From contig JAZGTN010000225.1 in NCBI GenBank assembly GCA_037783415.1, positions 248,001 to 312,000 on the forward strand: a DNA stretch of 64,000 bases. The letters are read 5' to 3'. The notes under the pieces were generated by a model that saw nothing but the letters and a program-made list of their open reading frames with translations, was not told the origin of the DNA and searched no databases. Both the position numbers and the translations under genes were made by a program. Within the stretch, counting starts at the first letter, position 1. Each line of letters begins with the position of its first letter. This DNA comes from Leptasterias polaris (Eukaryota; Echinodermata; Asteroidea; Forcipulatida; Asteriidae). Positions 13,988 through 25,598 of the stretch are shown here, in pieces.

Positions 13988-14341
13988 TAGACTTGAAGAC
14001 AAGTCGATTTAAAGGTGTTTGACACAGTGCATAATCTCACACGACACTGATCTTGTGGTAGTGCTGGCTACCTGACTACTGAGGCCGTAGTTTCGAGAGC
14101 TGTACACTGCAAAAACGGGGTTTTTAAATTGAAACCGTTTTGAAGGTGTTGTCACAAATAGTCTCCACAAATAATAGATAAAAAAAAAATAAGTGACAAG
14201 ACCCATGGTGTCAATTTTAACATCTCAGTTTTTGCAGTGTATATAGTCTCGCGCGAAGCAGCAGTCTCACGAGAGTAGTTGCGAGAGAGCCGTTAACGCT
14301 ATCAACGCAACAAACAATTAAGTGATCCGTACAAAAGTCTA
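13988..14341. mobile_element. TIR element related to the ends of the 48.6-59.9 kb block
   Basis: About 354 bp, opening TAGACTTGAAGACAAGTCG and closing with GTACAAAAGTCTA, whose complement begins TAGACTTTTGTAC. The right half (TCTCGCGCGAAGCAGCAGTC, GCGAGAGAGCCGTTAACGCT) matches the right boundary of the 11-kb block at 59811-59913. No coding potential. Confidence 0.6.
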
Positions 14342-15619
14342 GCATTAACGGATTCCAAAAATGTTGGAAGTAATTCACCGTTATGGTGAATTTATTGTGA
14401 ATGTGTACGTGCTGTTTGGTTATAACATTTTTATTTGGGCGCTGTCCACTAAAACTGATGCCATTGTAATATCATGCATCGCTTCTAGGCCAAGCAACGA
14501 GGCTATTTGCATCATTAGGTCTATCAGAATCCATCATTCTCCTTGGATTTCCACGGTTAATTTTTTATTCTCTGTAAACAAAATCTCAACAGATTCGATA
14601 ACAATTTCATTTTGTTTTGATCGAATCATGTTTACGCAGTATGGTCTGGTTTCTAAAGGCCACGGGGCAATCAAGAAATGTTAAGTTGGAGTCCCGAAGG
14701 GTTAATCGGGCGGTGTGCCCGTTGGGGTCTTTAGCGTGACCAGAGGTGTGAAACATTCCCGTAACGTGGCACATTTGGCCCCCTAAAGGCTTTCGCCCGT
14801 TGCCGCTCAGAACCTCTGCCCCACCTCGTTAAGAATTCAATTGCGTGCAATGTTGTTTCGTCACCGCCACCTGGATTCATTTCAAAATGGGATTATTCTA
14901 TTATAGTGGCCTTGGAGGGTTTTAGCTAATAACTGTGTTGTGTTTGGTCTCTGGGAGACAATTCGCAATCTGGTGCTCCGTTTTTGCGCAGTGTCCTCGG
15001 GCAAGCTCTGGAATAGCTACATTTAAAATATTCTTCTACCAAGATACGATGAACGGTATTTGTTTTTCTGCAGCGAGATGAAAGATAAAAATAATTTTAA
15101 CGTAAACTTCACATATGGAACTATCCCTAGAAATAGCTCAATTTAAACCTTTAATCCTCATCGAACCATAACCTACTCGAGCTCATATGAGTCAGATAGG
15201 AAAAATTCACTTCACTGGACGTATTTCACATTTTTAAGATATTACGCATGTTTGGCAGCCCCCCCCCCCCCCCCCCGAAAAAACCCAATCGTTTACGACT
15301 GTCTAGAGCCGTATTGAGAGAGTTGCAACAATTTGCGATTAGAATCCATTTTGTGCCCAAAAATAACGCATTGGCGAACACAGGGTGCCAGACTAGACTG
15401 CGCAATGGGTTGTACTGCATTTGTACCAGCAACCGGCGTGACCGAAAAAATGGTCTCTCTACGTCGCAACTTTCTCAATTCAAAGCTCTGCGACTGTTTT
15501 GTTAGTGCAAGAGCCTCTTTTTTTAAATATTGTTACCAATGCCAATTTTCCTAATGAAAAACGTTTCCACTCGAAATCATCAGCATGTGCGAGAAAGTAG
15601 TCTCCAAACACCCAACTTT
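14342..15619. other. Intergenic, nothing recognised
   Basis: A GC-richer patch at about 14690-14830 and a poly(C) tract at 15260-15274. No gene, tRNA or rRNA signature found. Confidence 0.5.
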
Positions 15620-15765
15620 ACCCTCTAAAGACTCCTGGGTCAGAATTGACCTGGGATGATTCCGAGCCCCGGACCATCTTAGGGTCACACTGACCCAGCG
15701 ATGGGTCAGGCCCCTGTGACCAGGAAACGGATCAACGCGGACACTGGAGGTTAGATTTACAGTGT
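15620..15765. mobile_element. GGGTCA-rich inverted-repeat MITE, copy 5
   Basis: About 146 bp, begins TACCCTCTAAAGACTCCTGG and ends TTACAGTGTA. It carries a perfect palindrome GGGTCACACTGACCC at 15682-15696 and a spacer-4 version GGGTCAGAATTGACCT at about 15648-15663. Confidence 0.65.
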
Positions 15766-18700
15766 AGCTCGTTTGTCAACATGGATAAGCACTATATGAA
15801 CGCTAACAATACCCTTTTGAACCACTATTTTACGTTAGACCAGATAATTATATTATTTTATTCACGGGCTGGTTCGATAGCGAGTGTTTATTCACAACTC
15901 TTTTTATAAAACCCAATGCATACAATTAGGCTATATCTTTGATAAGTGCGGTAGTATAACATAAAATTATCTCACTTAAAAACATATTCACCACTGTAAT
16001 ATAGACAAATACATATCTCTCAAACAGACATTATTAAAAGATTTGCAGCGTGGGTGCTTCATTATCTAATTCCTCAAAAGTCAACCTCCCCCACATTATA
16101 TGTATATTTTATTTATTTATTTATATATCTTTTTTGTTTCTTTTCTTTTTGAAATTACATACAATCCTTGTACAAAATAACAAGGGGGCGCCTGTCGGCT
16201 TACAAATGAATTCGAGGTCCGTCACGGTTGGCGTTGCGTCTGGAAAGCTATAATTCTTTCAATCTGTCATTTAAATAAAACCATATCGTGATGAGCTATT
16301 GACAAACCTCCGTTAGTGAAGCAATTTACTTCGTCGGAATCACGGAGCGCGGAGTGTACCAACAAAAAACTATACACTCGGACGTCTTGGAAATCAATTA
16401 TTCTTTCCGATGGTTTGTTATGGTAGTACTAAATTCGTCTAAAGGGGGTGCATAACATTGGTTAGAGTAAAAATATAAATGTTCACATATTCAAACATCT
16501 TACATGGTATAAAGATAGTCGTGGTGGGAAACTCCCTTTGAAATATTTTTGCTTGAAATGCTACAGTTTTGGGGTTTTTTAATGAGTAAAACAATAAGTT
16601 TTGATCTCGCAAAACTCAATGTAGTTGTTTCCACTTGTTTTACTCTAAATGACCGATATTAGGTATTTCACAGGTTTGTTATTACATGTATATGTTTGGT
16701 TAAAACGTCGAGTGTGGATACTGGCCTTTAAAAATTATCAATTATCAAATATTATTACCGTATGTTTCTCTGGTTGTATATCTGGCAAGTTAGTTTGATT
16801 TTATTTATTTTTTATCGAGAGGGCCTAAACCTACTCACTAACTATACAGCACAATGTATAGGCGTTTTGTGAATGAACAACTTTTATGGATGATTTATTT
16901 CAAACAGCAACATTTGGAGAGATTTGATGGCAATGTGCATTTAACATTGACGGAGCTGTACCGGCACCCCCAACATCACTCTTAGATCGTGTTTTTTCAT
17001 TAGACTAAAGCTCTCTGACTTAAAAATCTCGCCCAAGTCACTGAGCTCGTTGATAAAGACAAATGAACCGTGCTGTGGGAGAACAGACGTTAAAATCATG
17101 GGTTTGTATTTCCTAATGAGGCGTTTGTAATGTTTTATACAGTCCATACAATTACGGTCAGACCAACAATGCAGCGCACTTAAGTAAGAAACAAGTCAGC
17201 AATTAGCATCAATCATTTTTTATGCCCGACTTGTTGAAAGCCCAAAGAGTACAGCAACGCGCTATAGCTAGCTTAACGACCCTGCGTCATGTGACACTCA
17301 AAGCACTAAAAAGTATAGGAACAATCATTTTAGTCTACTCTTTTCAAACAGAATGGTGGAAAATACTGACTAAAAAAAGGATGGTTGACCAAGGCTTTTA
17401 AGCCAGCTGGCCCATTTATAGAGGAAAAATCGTTTTTAATGATTGTGTTTGCACAAAGTATTTTGTGACGGGGCTTTTAGTAATTTTTATTCATATAATT
17501 TCATATTTTTATCATTTCAGTTCGTCTGGTTAGTGTGTCTTCTAATGTTTGACTCTTTGGGGGTTCTAGGCATCATTTATTTCTGATTTGTTGTTTTTAC
17601 AAATTCTTTAACTTGCCATTTCGTTTTACTTTTCACTATTTATATATTATTAAATATGCTATCATTATTGTTTTAAATGGGCAAAATTAAAATAATGAAA
17701 TTAAAATGAAAAATAAAGGCAAATGAAAAATAAAGGCAAATGACCAAGATGGTGGTACCATAAAGACTACTACTCTCCATTGCTGTCAAAATTAAGCTGT
17801 TGCGCGAAGTCGACGCCAACATTCCCTTTGGACATAATTATCTTGGAATTCATAAATTCAAAACTTTAATCATCGCTGTATTTTCCCTGCATGATTGACA
17901 AGACAAAAATAGCTGCAGGAAAGTGAGGAGCAGTATAGGATAGCAAGCAGCATAAGCAATTGGAAACGTTTGGGGACTTCAGCATTGGATATTTCATTAA
18001 AAGTAATTGCTTCAGCAATTTCAGTGGTAATCACAATAACCACGGAGTAAATGTTTCTGTTTGGTGATGCACAATAAAGGGCGCCACGAAGAGTCTGCAT
18101 CCTGGGCAAAATTTGAGCCACCACTAGCTTTTTTCTGTGTTTTAAAGTTACATACGTAGTGTGAACAAAAGAGGCCCACATGATGTAGCATAAACTCAGG
18201 TGTTAATTGACACGTGGGTGTTGTCACAATAGATATACCAAAATAAGATTCAAAATTTGCACCACACGGTGCTTTATTACGCTAGTTTCTGCCAAACAAA
18301 TTGGTGTTATTTTACCTGTGTTTTTTATTATCTCTTCGGTGTAACAACACCCATGATAAAGTCAATTTTAACACCCCACTTGTTTCAGAGGACTTGAAAC
18401 ACTATGTGGACTTACACACGTCCACACAGTGTTTTTTACAATAGGAATTTCCTTAGGTGAACAGCACAAAGGAATGTCCACAGAGTGACTGCAACACAGA
18501 GCTGTGTGGTTGTGTGGGGTTCACGATTTTATTGTTATTAGAGCCTATGATGTTCTCGGTGCCATTTTCAAAATTCTGCCTACATTGATTTCTACTGTAT
18601 GACAACTAGTGGCTTTCTAAGATTGATTTCAGTGGGCAAACCACTTGTTGGTGCCGTAATAATGTATTCATCACTGAATATTCTGTTATGCGTGACCCAC

Positions 18701-18819
18701 TATAGGCTGTTTAGGTCGCGGGTGTATACAAGCGAACGTTGGCATCCTATAGTGCGCAATTTTGACTACTTCACACATTAAAGGCAGGTTATCTTTTTGG
18801 TAATTGTCAAAGTTCCTGG
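15766..18819. other. Intergenic, nothing recognised
   Basis: AT-rich with short T/TA-rich microsatellites near 16105-16150. No coding sequence or RNA gene supported. Confidence 0.5.
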
Positions 18820-18975
18820 CCCAGGTAGGCTAACCCGGAAAGTGATTTAAAAACTGGATTTAACTCAGATTCTGCGTCTGTTTGACCCATTTCTCAGTCA
18901 TTTTGACAGTGACCCAAAAAGGGGTCAGGCCTCCGATGCCCAGAATATAAAGAGTTTTCAGAGTTGCGGGACTGT
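18820..18975. mobile_element. GGGTCA-rich inverted-repeat MITE, copy 6 (degenerate)
   Basis: About 155 bp from GGCTAACCCGGAAAGTG to GAGTTTTCAGAGTTG. It shares TTTGACCCATTTCTCAGTCA and GGGGTCAGGCC with the other copies but has lost the IR3 palindrome. Confidence 0.5.
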
Positions 18976-20630
18976 AAAGTTTACAGTCGACATCCTAATG
19001 TTTTCTTTCTGAGTTGAATTGCAGGAATAGGCCAGGTTGTTTTTTTCGAGTCCATTGGTTTTGTTGATTGCAGGGTGTTGTAAGTTGTATTTGATTATTT
19101 AGGTCAATTTTTTCTTCTATAAACACGTGGGTCCGCACCCCAAGGCGCCCCCATAAGCGCCTTTAATACGTTCACTAGCACGTTATAACCGCAGAATAAA
19201 ACAAAAAGTTTATTACTTCATAACATCAATTGTTTTTTTACGATCAGCGAGAAAAGGGTGAATACAGTTCAACTGCCTTTTTGTAAAGTCTTTCACAGAA
19301 ACGCGAAAACAACTTTGTTTTTCGACTACATGTACTTAACAGTCGGTCATTGAGAGAACGAACGTCAGCAACAACCGTAAGAGAAAAAACGGTGTGTCCC
19401 TATGGAACCATGTGGTGTATTTAAGCTTTCCGCCAAGAACCAGGGAGACCATCGTAAACGGTTCGCTGGTGACCAAGGAGTATACTTGCGGTGATGTTTT
19501 TAGCATCTCATGAGAGGACCTTTCGTGAGGCACCTGCATCGCCGTAGTCATCATGCAAATTCGGCTCTCCCTCCCCCTCCACAACCAACGGCTTTTACTC
19601 TCTCCAACCGTAATGTATACCGACTGTATTGTCCGGACTCCTGGGCAATTATGTATACATGGAGTGGGAAAAGGGTGAGCAGCCGTACAAGTTAAAATCT
19701 AAAAGCAACAAGGCCGACTTCACTTAACCCTAATGAAGCCTTATTTGAAATTAAAATGAGGTTATGTTAACATTGATCTTTAGATTGAGACGATAAGTGT
19801 AGACGGAACAAGAGTAAGTGTAAAGGAACTAAAGTACACTTGATTTTGTTTTCAATACTCATGCGAGGGAGTGGGAGTTTGGCCAGCAGGGTTTTCTTTG
19901 AACTGCCGACAATGCACGACTTAAACATTCTGACCTACTTTTCCTGACCGTGCCTCTATGGACCATGCATTGGCGGCATCACGACGCCATCTTACAGATT
20001 GAAACATTGATGAAATGTTTTTACATATTTATATAAATATATTTTGTGTGTTTGCCTCCTTACCGTTTTAACTGTACATACTTCCCTGTTTCCTTCTTGT
20101 TTTTGCCTTGTGTGATCAAGGGTCCCCATTTAGTGGGCCTGTGTGCCTGTTCGGGGTTTCCCTTTTGCACTACGTTGTATTTATGTTGGTGCAATAAAGG
20201 TAATAAAATAAAATAAAATAAAATGGAAAACGCATATCTACGTGCGCGCAGCGCACGCCCCGACCAATGAGCAACCTTCTTTTGACCACTAGCCGAGGGC
20301 GCCCAATACTCAAATGACGTCGTGAGCATCAATCAGCCTAATGATCATCGCTCAAGCTCACACCGACGCTGGAATGGTACATGAAAAGTGCAGTTTAGCT
20401 ACAGAGGGCGTTCCAACTAAAAATGTAACTCGTCAATAGACAACCTTTAACGGATTCAACATATATTGACACATTAAAAGGCCTATACCACGAGTACCAC
20501 AAGAGGGTGTACGTAGGTCTTTAGAACTGAACAATGATATGTCAGCGCCCTTGATGGGTCATTGGCGCCATCTTGGCACTCTTAAAAGTCACAAGAAGAG
20601 TCGACCCCAATATTGCCAGTTTGCCCCACG

Positions 20631-20768
20631 AAAAAAATAATAATAATAACTAAATACAAATAAAAAAAATTAAATAAATATATATATATATATAGAATAA
20701 TAATAATAACAAATAAATAAATAAAATAACAAATAAATAAATAAATAAATAAATATATAAATAAAAAC
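20631..20768. repeat. Compound AAT / AAAT / TA microsatellite
   Basis: Nearly uninterrupted A and T in short-period repeats. It produces a spurious hydrophobic minus-strand frame rich in Ile, Leu, Phe and Tyr. Confidence 0.95.
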
Positions 20769-21130
20769 ACCGCAATGCGATAACGAGAGAAAGAAAAAAG
20801 GCGCAATTTTGCTACACGTGTCTTTGCATTACACACCGTTCATATAGCACTAAAAAAGTAAAATGCCGTGCCAACCATTTTGATAGCATTTGCAAAACTA
20901 TAAGAGGGGGGGGGGGGGATGGTGTACGGGTGCACCCCAATTCATGTCAAAGACACCACCATGCCTCCCCCTCCCCACCCAACCCACCTTCAGCCCCATT
21001 AGAAATACCAATAATAACATTTCATATTTTGTAAAATGTTATGTACTAGCAGGCTACAAGTAATTTCAATGTTTTTACAAATATTTCATTCTTTTGGGAG
21101 AAGTGTTGGCTCTGAGAAGAACCGGTGTGG

Positions 21131-21170
21131 TCTCGACGTTTCGAACAGTATACTCTGCTCGTCTTCAGGA
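21131..21170 (-). other. Hammerhead-like retroelement terminal motif
   Basis: On the minus strand CCTGAAGACGAGCAG, a short loop, then CTGTTCGAAACGTCGAGACC. It has the CUGANGA core, a 6-7 bp stem (GAGCAG with CTGTTC) and GAAAC, the order of a hammerhead ribozyme; the junction next to the core has a C-C or one-nucleotide offset. Such motifs are known near ends of Penelope-like elements. Catalysis is not implied. Confidence 0.4.
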
Positions 21171-21629
21171 GAATGCTGGAATGCTGATAATATCGTACCT
21201 GTAACATTCTGTGAAGCGTTTACTTTGTACAGTCTGTATTAATTCACTGTGAAATACTTATTAGTCTGAGAATCCATCGGATCTTCTTTTTCTATTTTCA
21301 TCAGATGGATTTGTCTAGCACAGCAAACTCTTGTTCATGCTGTTTGACAGTACTTCATCAATAATAGAACACCAAGCACTCCATAAACTGATCATGCATT
21401 TCACAGCTCTAACCCCTCTGTATCAAGTCATTCATTTTTAATTTAACCGGAGAAAAGTTGTGGCTGACTGAGACAAGAGAAGGCGTATAAGACGTCAGAC
21501 AAGATATAGCACGGTTGACAGAGAACCTGGGGGGCTACTTGAGATGACCTGCCCAGGACATTGACTCATCAGCTGCAAAAATCGTACTGCCCGTAGTAGA
21601 TCTCTACAACAGACAAGTTGAATCAAATC

Positions 21630-21960
21630 TTAAAGGCAGTGTATACTTTTGGTAATTGTCAAAGACCAGTTTCCTCACTTTGTGTATACCGGCATATGCA
21701 TCAAATAACAAACCTGTGAAAATTTGGGCTCAATTGGTCATCGAAGCTGCAAGAAAATAATAAAAGAAGAAAACACCTTGTTGCGTATAGGATTGTGTGC
21801 TTTCAAGGCTTCATGCCTGAAGCCTCTCTCATACTCAAATTTCGGGGTGAAATATTACCTCTTTCTATAACGTTACAATAATTAAAAGGGGGTCGTTTCT
21901 AACAATGTTTTACAGTGTGTGCTATCTCCATTGCTGTTTACCACTCAAGTGTAAGTTATG
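21630..21960. mobile_element. AAAGGCAG-type MITE, forward copy
   Basis: Starts TTAAAGGCAGTGTATACTTT and TGGTAATTGTCAAAGACCAG, then AACAAACCTGTGAAAATTTG and TTGGTCATCGAAGCTGC, and toward its end GGGGGTCGTTTCTAACAATG. The same strings recur at 12572-12875 (reversed) and 43658-43838 (partial). I associate the family with echinoderm genomes from memory. Confidence 0.7.
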
Positions 21961-21971
21961 AAAGCGACTGA

Positions 21972-22121
21972 AAAATCTGATTTTCTTTCTTTGTGTCCAG
22001 TCCGGCTAAACCGCCATGTATAAAATCTGATTTTCTTTCTTTGTGTCCAGTCCGGCTAAACCGCCATGTATAAAATCTGATTTTCTTTCTTTGTGTCCAG
22101 TCCGGCTAAACCGCCATGTAT
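21972..22121. repeat. Three-copy 50-bp tandem repeat
   Basis: Three identical copies of a 50-bp unit containing TTTTCTTTCTTTGTGTCCAG followed by TCCGGCTAAACCGCCATGTA. Each unit has a pyrimidine tract plus CAG that looks like a splice acceptor on the plus strand. It sits at the degraded end of the preceding MITE. Confidence 0.95.
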
Positions 22122-22757
22122 AATATCTTCGAACAAAAAAGTCTCAAAAGCTTTTTTTTTTTTTTTGCTTGAATTACGATTTACGAATAACAATGGCAAT
22201 TTTTCTTGTAATGAAACCCGAGCCTCACATACAAGTTTTTAAAAACATGAGCCATAAGCCTAACTGAAGCCAACCAGAGGTTCTCCCGTTCATAAAGGCC
22301 TACCCAGAACAAACCCAGGCTGGTAAAATCATTGCGGCTCCTCTTGTCACAGCCTTGGAAATCAACACTTGAACATCAACTTCATAAACATGTAGACACT
22401 ATCCAAAACCCTACCCCTAGCGGTGATTTTCCTGATTTTTATGAATTTCCGGGAACAGTCCCATGCTCTTATGATTGGTTCTAAAGAAAGAACTTCCAAC
22501 AAAAAACATTCAAAGGCTTTGACCTTTGATGGAATGTTTTATTTGGCAAATAAAATAAAGCGTGGCAAAATGGCCGGGTTCCATGGAAGGAAGTAATGGC
22601 CTAGAGGCCTTTTTTGTGTTGTTTTTAAAGACGCCAAGGATGATGACCTAACGCTTCTACGAGATAGCCTATTCGGCAACATTTTGATTTGTCTAATGCT
22701 CGTTAGACTTCTAGGGCGGTCATTAACATCTTAACCACGTTGCTGATGAGAGAACTA
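22122..22757. other. Intergenic, nothing recognised
   Basis: Poly(T) at about 22151-22166, otherwise unremarkable sequence with no supported gene. Confidence 0.5.
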
Positions 22758-22925
22758 TGGTTTACCCGGAAACTGGTCAAACAATGGGCTTTTGACTCGG
22801 ATTATGCGCCAGTTTGACCCATTTCTCGGTCATTTGGACACAGATTCTGGGTCATGTTGAACCAGAAATGAGTCGGGCTCCATGTGGCCCCGATCCGTTC
22901 AATTCTGACTGGGGAGTTTTTTGAG
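22758..22925. mobile_element. GGGTCA-rich inverted-repeat MITE, copy 7
   Basis: About 168 bp from GGTTTACCCGGAAACTGG to GGGGAGTTTTTTGAGCG. It keeps TTTGACCCATTTCTCGGTCA; GGGTCATGTTGAACC at 22849-22863 is a one-mismatch IR3. Confidence 0.6.
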
Positions 22926-23538
22926 CGAAGAAAGAAACACAACTTGTACAAAACTGACATCAGACTGAGATTTGATCTACGTGCTCCATTTTAGTTACGT
23001 TGAATTGACCAGGTGATGCCGTATATACACAGCTCCCCATTGTACAAACCACCAACTGTGACAGTATTCGGATGTAAAATCACGCCACCATTCTTTCATT
23101 TCCCCCTCCTAGCTACAGTCATCTACAACACCTTCACAATTCCCCCGTCTCCCAAGACACTCAACAAACGATTGATCACACTTGAGTGACCACCAGCCTA
23201 TAGGAGTAGTTTCCAATTACGCTTGACCAAGTCATTCTGTTTTCTACCGCGGCATTGGTTGATCTTATCCTGCCACCTTTTCCCGTAGAGACGGAACCAA
23301 CAACCAGAAGTGAATTTTAAAAACATCTGGTTGCAGGCGCCGGGGGGAAATAGCAGCGTATGTACATGTATATTTCACTCAAGAGTACCGCGAGTTGTCG
23401 GTCATGCGTCAGGCTTGGACTTGCGTAAGGGCCGGTCATAACAATTTCGAAAAGATCAATACGAGATCTATCCCAACACATATTCCCTACATATCTGGAA
23501 TGAGCGGAGCTCATTGAAGACTTTTAATATGTCAACAC
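22926..23538. other. Intergenic downstream of RERE, nothing recognised
   Basis: No gene or repeat supported between the last GGGTCA-type element and the distal RERE poly(A) signal. Confidence 0.5.
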
Positions 23539-24524
23539 TTTATTAAAACTGGTGTGACGTTAAAAGAAAACCAATAAATGTAGTGGTATACATGTGCTAC
23601 TACTTATTCCATGCAACAAACACATATAAACATATCAACGCTGGATCAAACATTTGTCGTAAGAATCCTGCAGTGTAGAATAACTACTCAATAGATGATG
23701 TTTTTGTGTTTAAGAGGGAATGGAGGCAGGATATCCAAAATACCCCTCCCAATATCCCTAACACAGTCACACACACGATTGTCGAGGACTGTCTTTGTTC
23801 TCCACAAACGTCTGCAGCCCGTCAAACCCTACGGATCCCCTAGGCACGCTCATCCCTTACTTACAAACTTAAACATCTACCGAGCTGCATGCACAAGAAG
23901 TCTTAGGTAAACATTTTCACTTAACTATAAATCCTTTGAAGAAATAAAATACTAAACCCTATATTTCTTATATACATTTTTTACAACGACAAGATATAAT
24001 AATAATAATACAGCTATCTTCCATGTTACAGTTTTCCAGTTACGAGAGGGAAACAACACTAAGCTTCAAATCTCTACCTCCAGATAAAACCAGGTAAACA
24101 GTGGATTCTTCTATAGCGCTCAAATCCCTCACTCAGTGACGCTCATGCGCTGCAATTACCCCTGGTCACTGAGCCATTTATTTCATTCCATAAACAATCT
24201 CAGCTCATTTGGGAGTATACAGCCTGTTAAATCAACAGATGTATAACCTCTGAAAACCACATTACAATCAAAATCTAAAGGAAGATATTTGCTTTGAACA
24301 ACAAAAAGTACACATAACAAAATCAAGGCTTACAGATTGAGAGGTGTGCAGCCAGCACTATAAATTAAGGTCTACTACACCACAAAGGTATCAAAACTTG
24401 CCCATGGTAAGAAACAAAGGTCCATCATTCCATACTTTTAAGAACACTACAAGTTGTGATGGCTATACTTTGAGACACTTTGGGGACAGGAATCTAAGGC
24501 CTCTGTGTTCATGACAAAGGCTTC
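23539..24524 (-). other. Probable RERE 3' UTR with candidate poly(A) signals
   Basis: AT-rich sequence after the stop without reading frames. Two AATAAA hexamers lie on the minus strand, at 24177-24182 and 23539-23544. The distal one would give a UTR of about 1 kb. The choice between them is not decidable from sequence. Confidence 0.5.
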
Positions 24525-25598
24525 TTATCGTGGAGGTGGTGGATAGGGGTGACGTTCGGAGAGCATCTGCCTCTGTATATGCTCATGTTGTATCTGCTGA
24601 GCCAGGGCCTCTGGTAGAGGTGGCCTGTACATCCTGGCATGTGGAATGGAGGATGGAGGAGCTGCCATGGCAGCGGCATTCGGGTGAGGTGGCTGGGGTA
24701 AGGAAAGTGGGTTTGGAGGTAGGTGGAGTGTTGGCTGCAGCACAGAGGGTCCTGGCTGATCGGGGAGGATTCCACCTTGAGAGAGATAAGTGTGGTGGAT
24801 ATGTTCCTGCGGGTGAAAGTGTACATGAGTGTGAGAATGGGAATGAGAGTGATGATGAGGAGTAGGTGGTCGTCCAGCTGCTGCAGCTGCTGCTGCTGCA
24901 GCTGCTGCTGCAGCTCTTGGGTCACCCATCATTGCCATGCGTTCAAGATGTATGCGCTCTGCTGTTAATCGGTCGACAGCAAAAGCAGAATTCTCTGGTA
25001 CAAGCATGGCTAAATGATGCTCAGCATGTGCACGCTCTAAGTTATGACTATAGGCGGCGCTCAGCTGTTGCGGTGATGGTAAGGGTTCCCCAGGATGGTG
25101 TGGGTGAGGTGGGTATGCAGCCAGTGGTGTTGCTGTTGACGTGCGTACACCAGCATACTGCTGTTCATATCCGGGCTTCAGACCTCGATCTCGCATCTCC
25201 CGGTCCCACAACTCCATCTCTCGCATCTCCCTCATTTCACGCTGCTGCAGGGCCCTCAAGTCTCGCTGTCTGATGTCTCTTTCCTGGAGCTCCCGTTCCA
25301 CCAAATCAATCTGTGCCTCCCTACTCCCCATGGCGTAAACCTGCTCGATCTGATACTGCAGCATCGGGTCTGGTCCCATGAGGTTGCTGGCTGGGTTGCC
25401 AGGCCCGATAGCAGAGTGTGGTCTGGCATACTCACTAAGGGTCCGCATGGCTGGAAGGTCTTGGCCAGGGTAGCAAGCGTACCCGGGTGAGCCTCTTGGA
25501 GGTGGCATTTGCATCTGACTCGGCTGTTGAATGCCGTAGGATCCAGTCACTTGTGCATCTGCGGTCGTATTCTCGGGTAGAGCTTCTGGTTTCTTCTG
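24525..25598 (-). CDS. RERE: RERE coding exon 17 (atrophin C-terminus and stop)
   Basis: 1,074 nt from acceptor TTTACCAG to stop TAA at 24525-24527. Residues 1524-1880. Recognisable blocks: [12 protein letters not shown], the Arg/Glu-rich [20 protein letters not shown] helix, [16 protein letters not shown], a polyalanine run of about 14 encoded by GCT/GCA codons (about 24877-24918), a His-rich stretch of [11 protein letters not shown] type, and a Pro-rich end. An alternative acceptor 3 nt downstream would drop one Gln. Confidence 0.9.
   Translation of the reverse strand, partial: QKKPEALPENTTADAQVTGSYGIQQPSQMQMPPPRGSPGYACYPGQDLPAMRTLSEYARPHSAIGPGNPASNLMGPDPMLQYQIEQVYAMGSREAQIDLVERELQERDIRQRDLRALQQREMREMREMELWDREMRDRGLKPGYEQQYAGVRTSTATPLAAYPPHPHHPGEPLPSPQQLSAAYSHNLERAHAEHHLAMLVPENSAFAVDRLTAERIHLERMAMMGDPRAAAAAAAAAAAAAGRPPTPHHHSHSHSHTHVHFHPQEHIHHTYLSQGGILPDQPGPSVLQPTLHLPPNPLSLPQPPHPNAAAMAAPPSSIPHARMYRPPLPEALAQQIQHEHIQRQMLSERHPYPPPPR

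Larger units (their letters stand above)
18976..21629. other. Intergenic with A/T microsatellites
   Basis: Contains (AAAAT)n at about 20195-20224 and a 140-bp AT-rich block of TAA, TAAA and TA repeats at about 20631-20768. A poly(G) tract lies at 20906-20918. YY1-like GCCATCTT cores at 19987 and 20570. No gene supported. Confidence 0.55.

Noticed and set aside
14690..14830. A GC-richer patch considered as an RNA gene or CpG island
   Set aside because: No conserved rRNA, snRNA or tRNA strings and no neighbouring exon.
20582..20836. Hydrophobic minus-strand frame resembling a membrane protein
   Set aside because: It translates an AT microsatellite.
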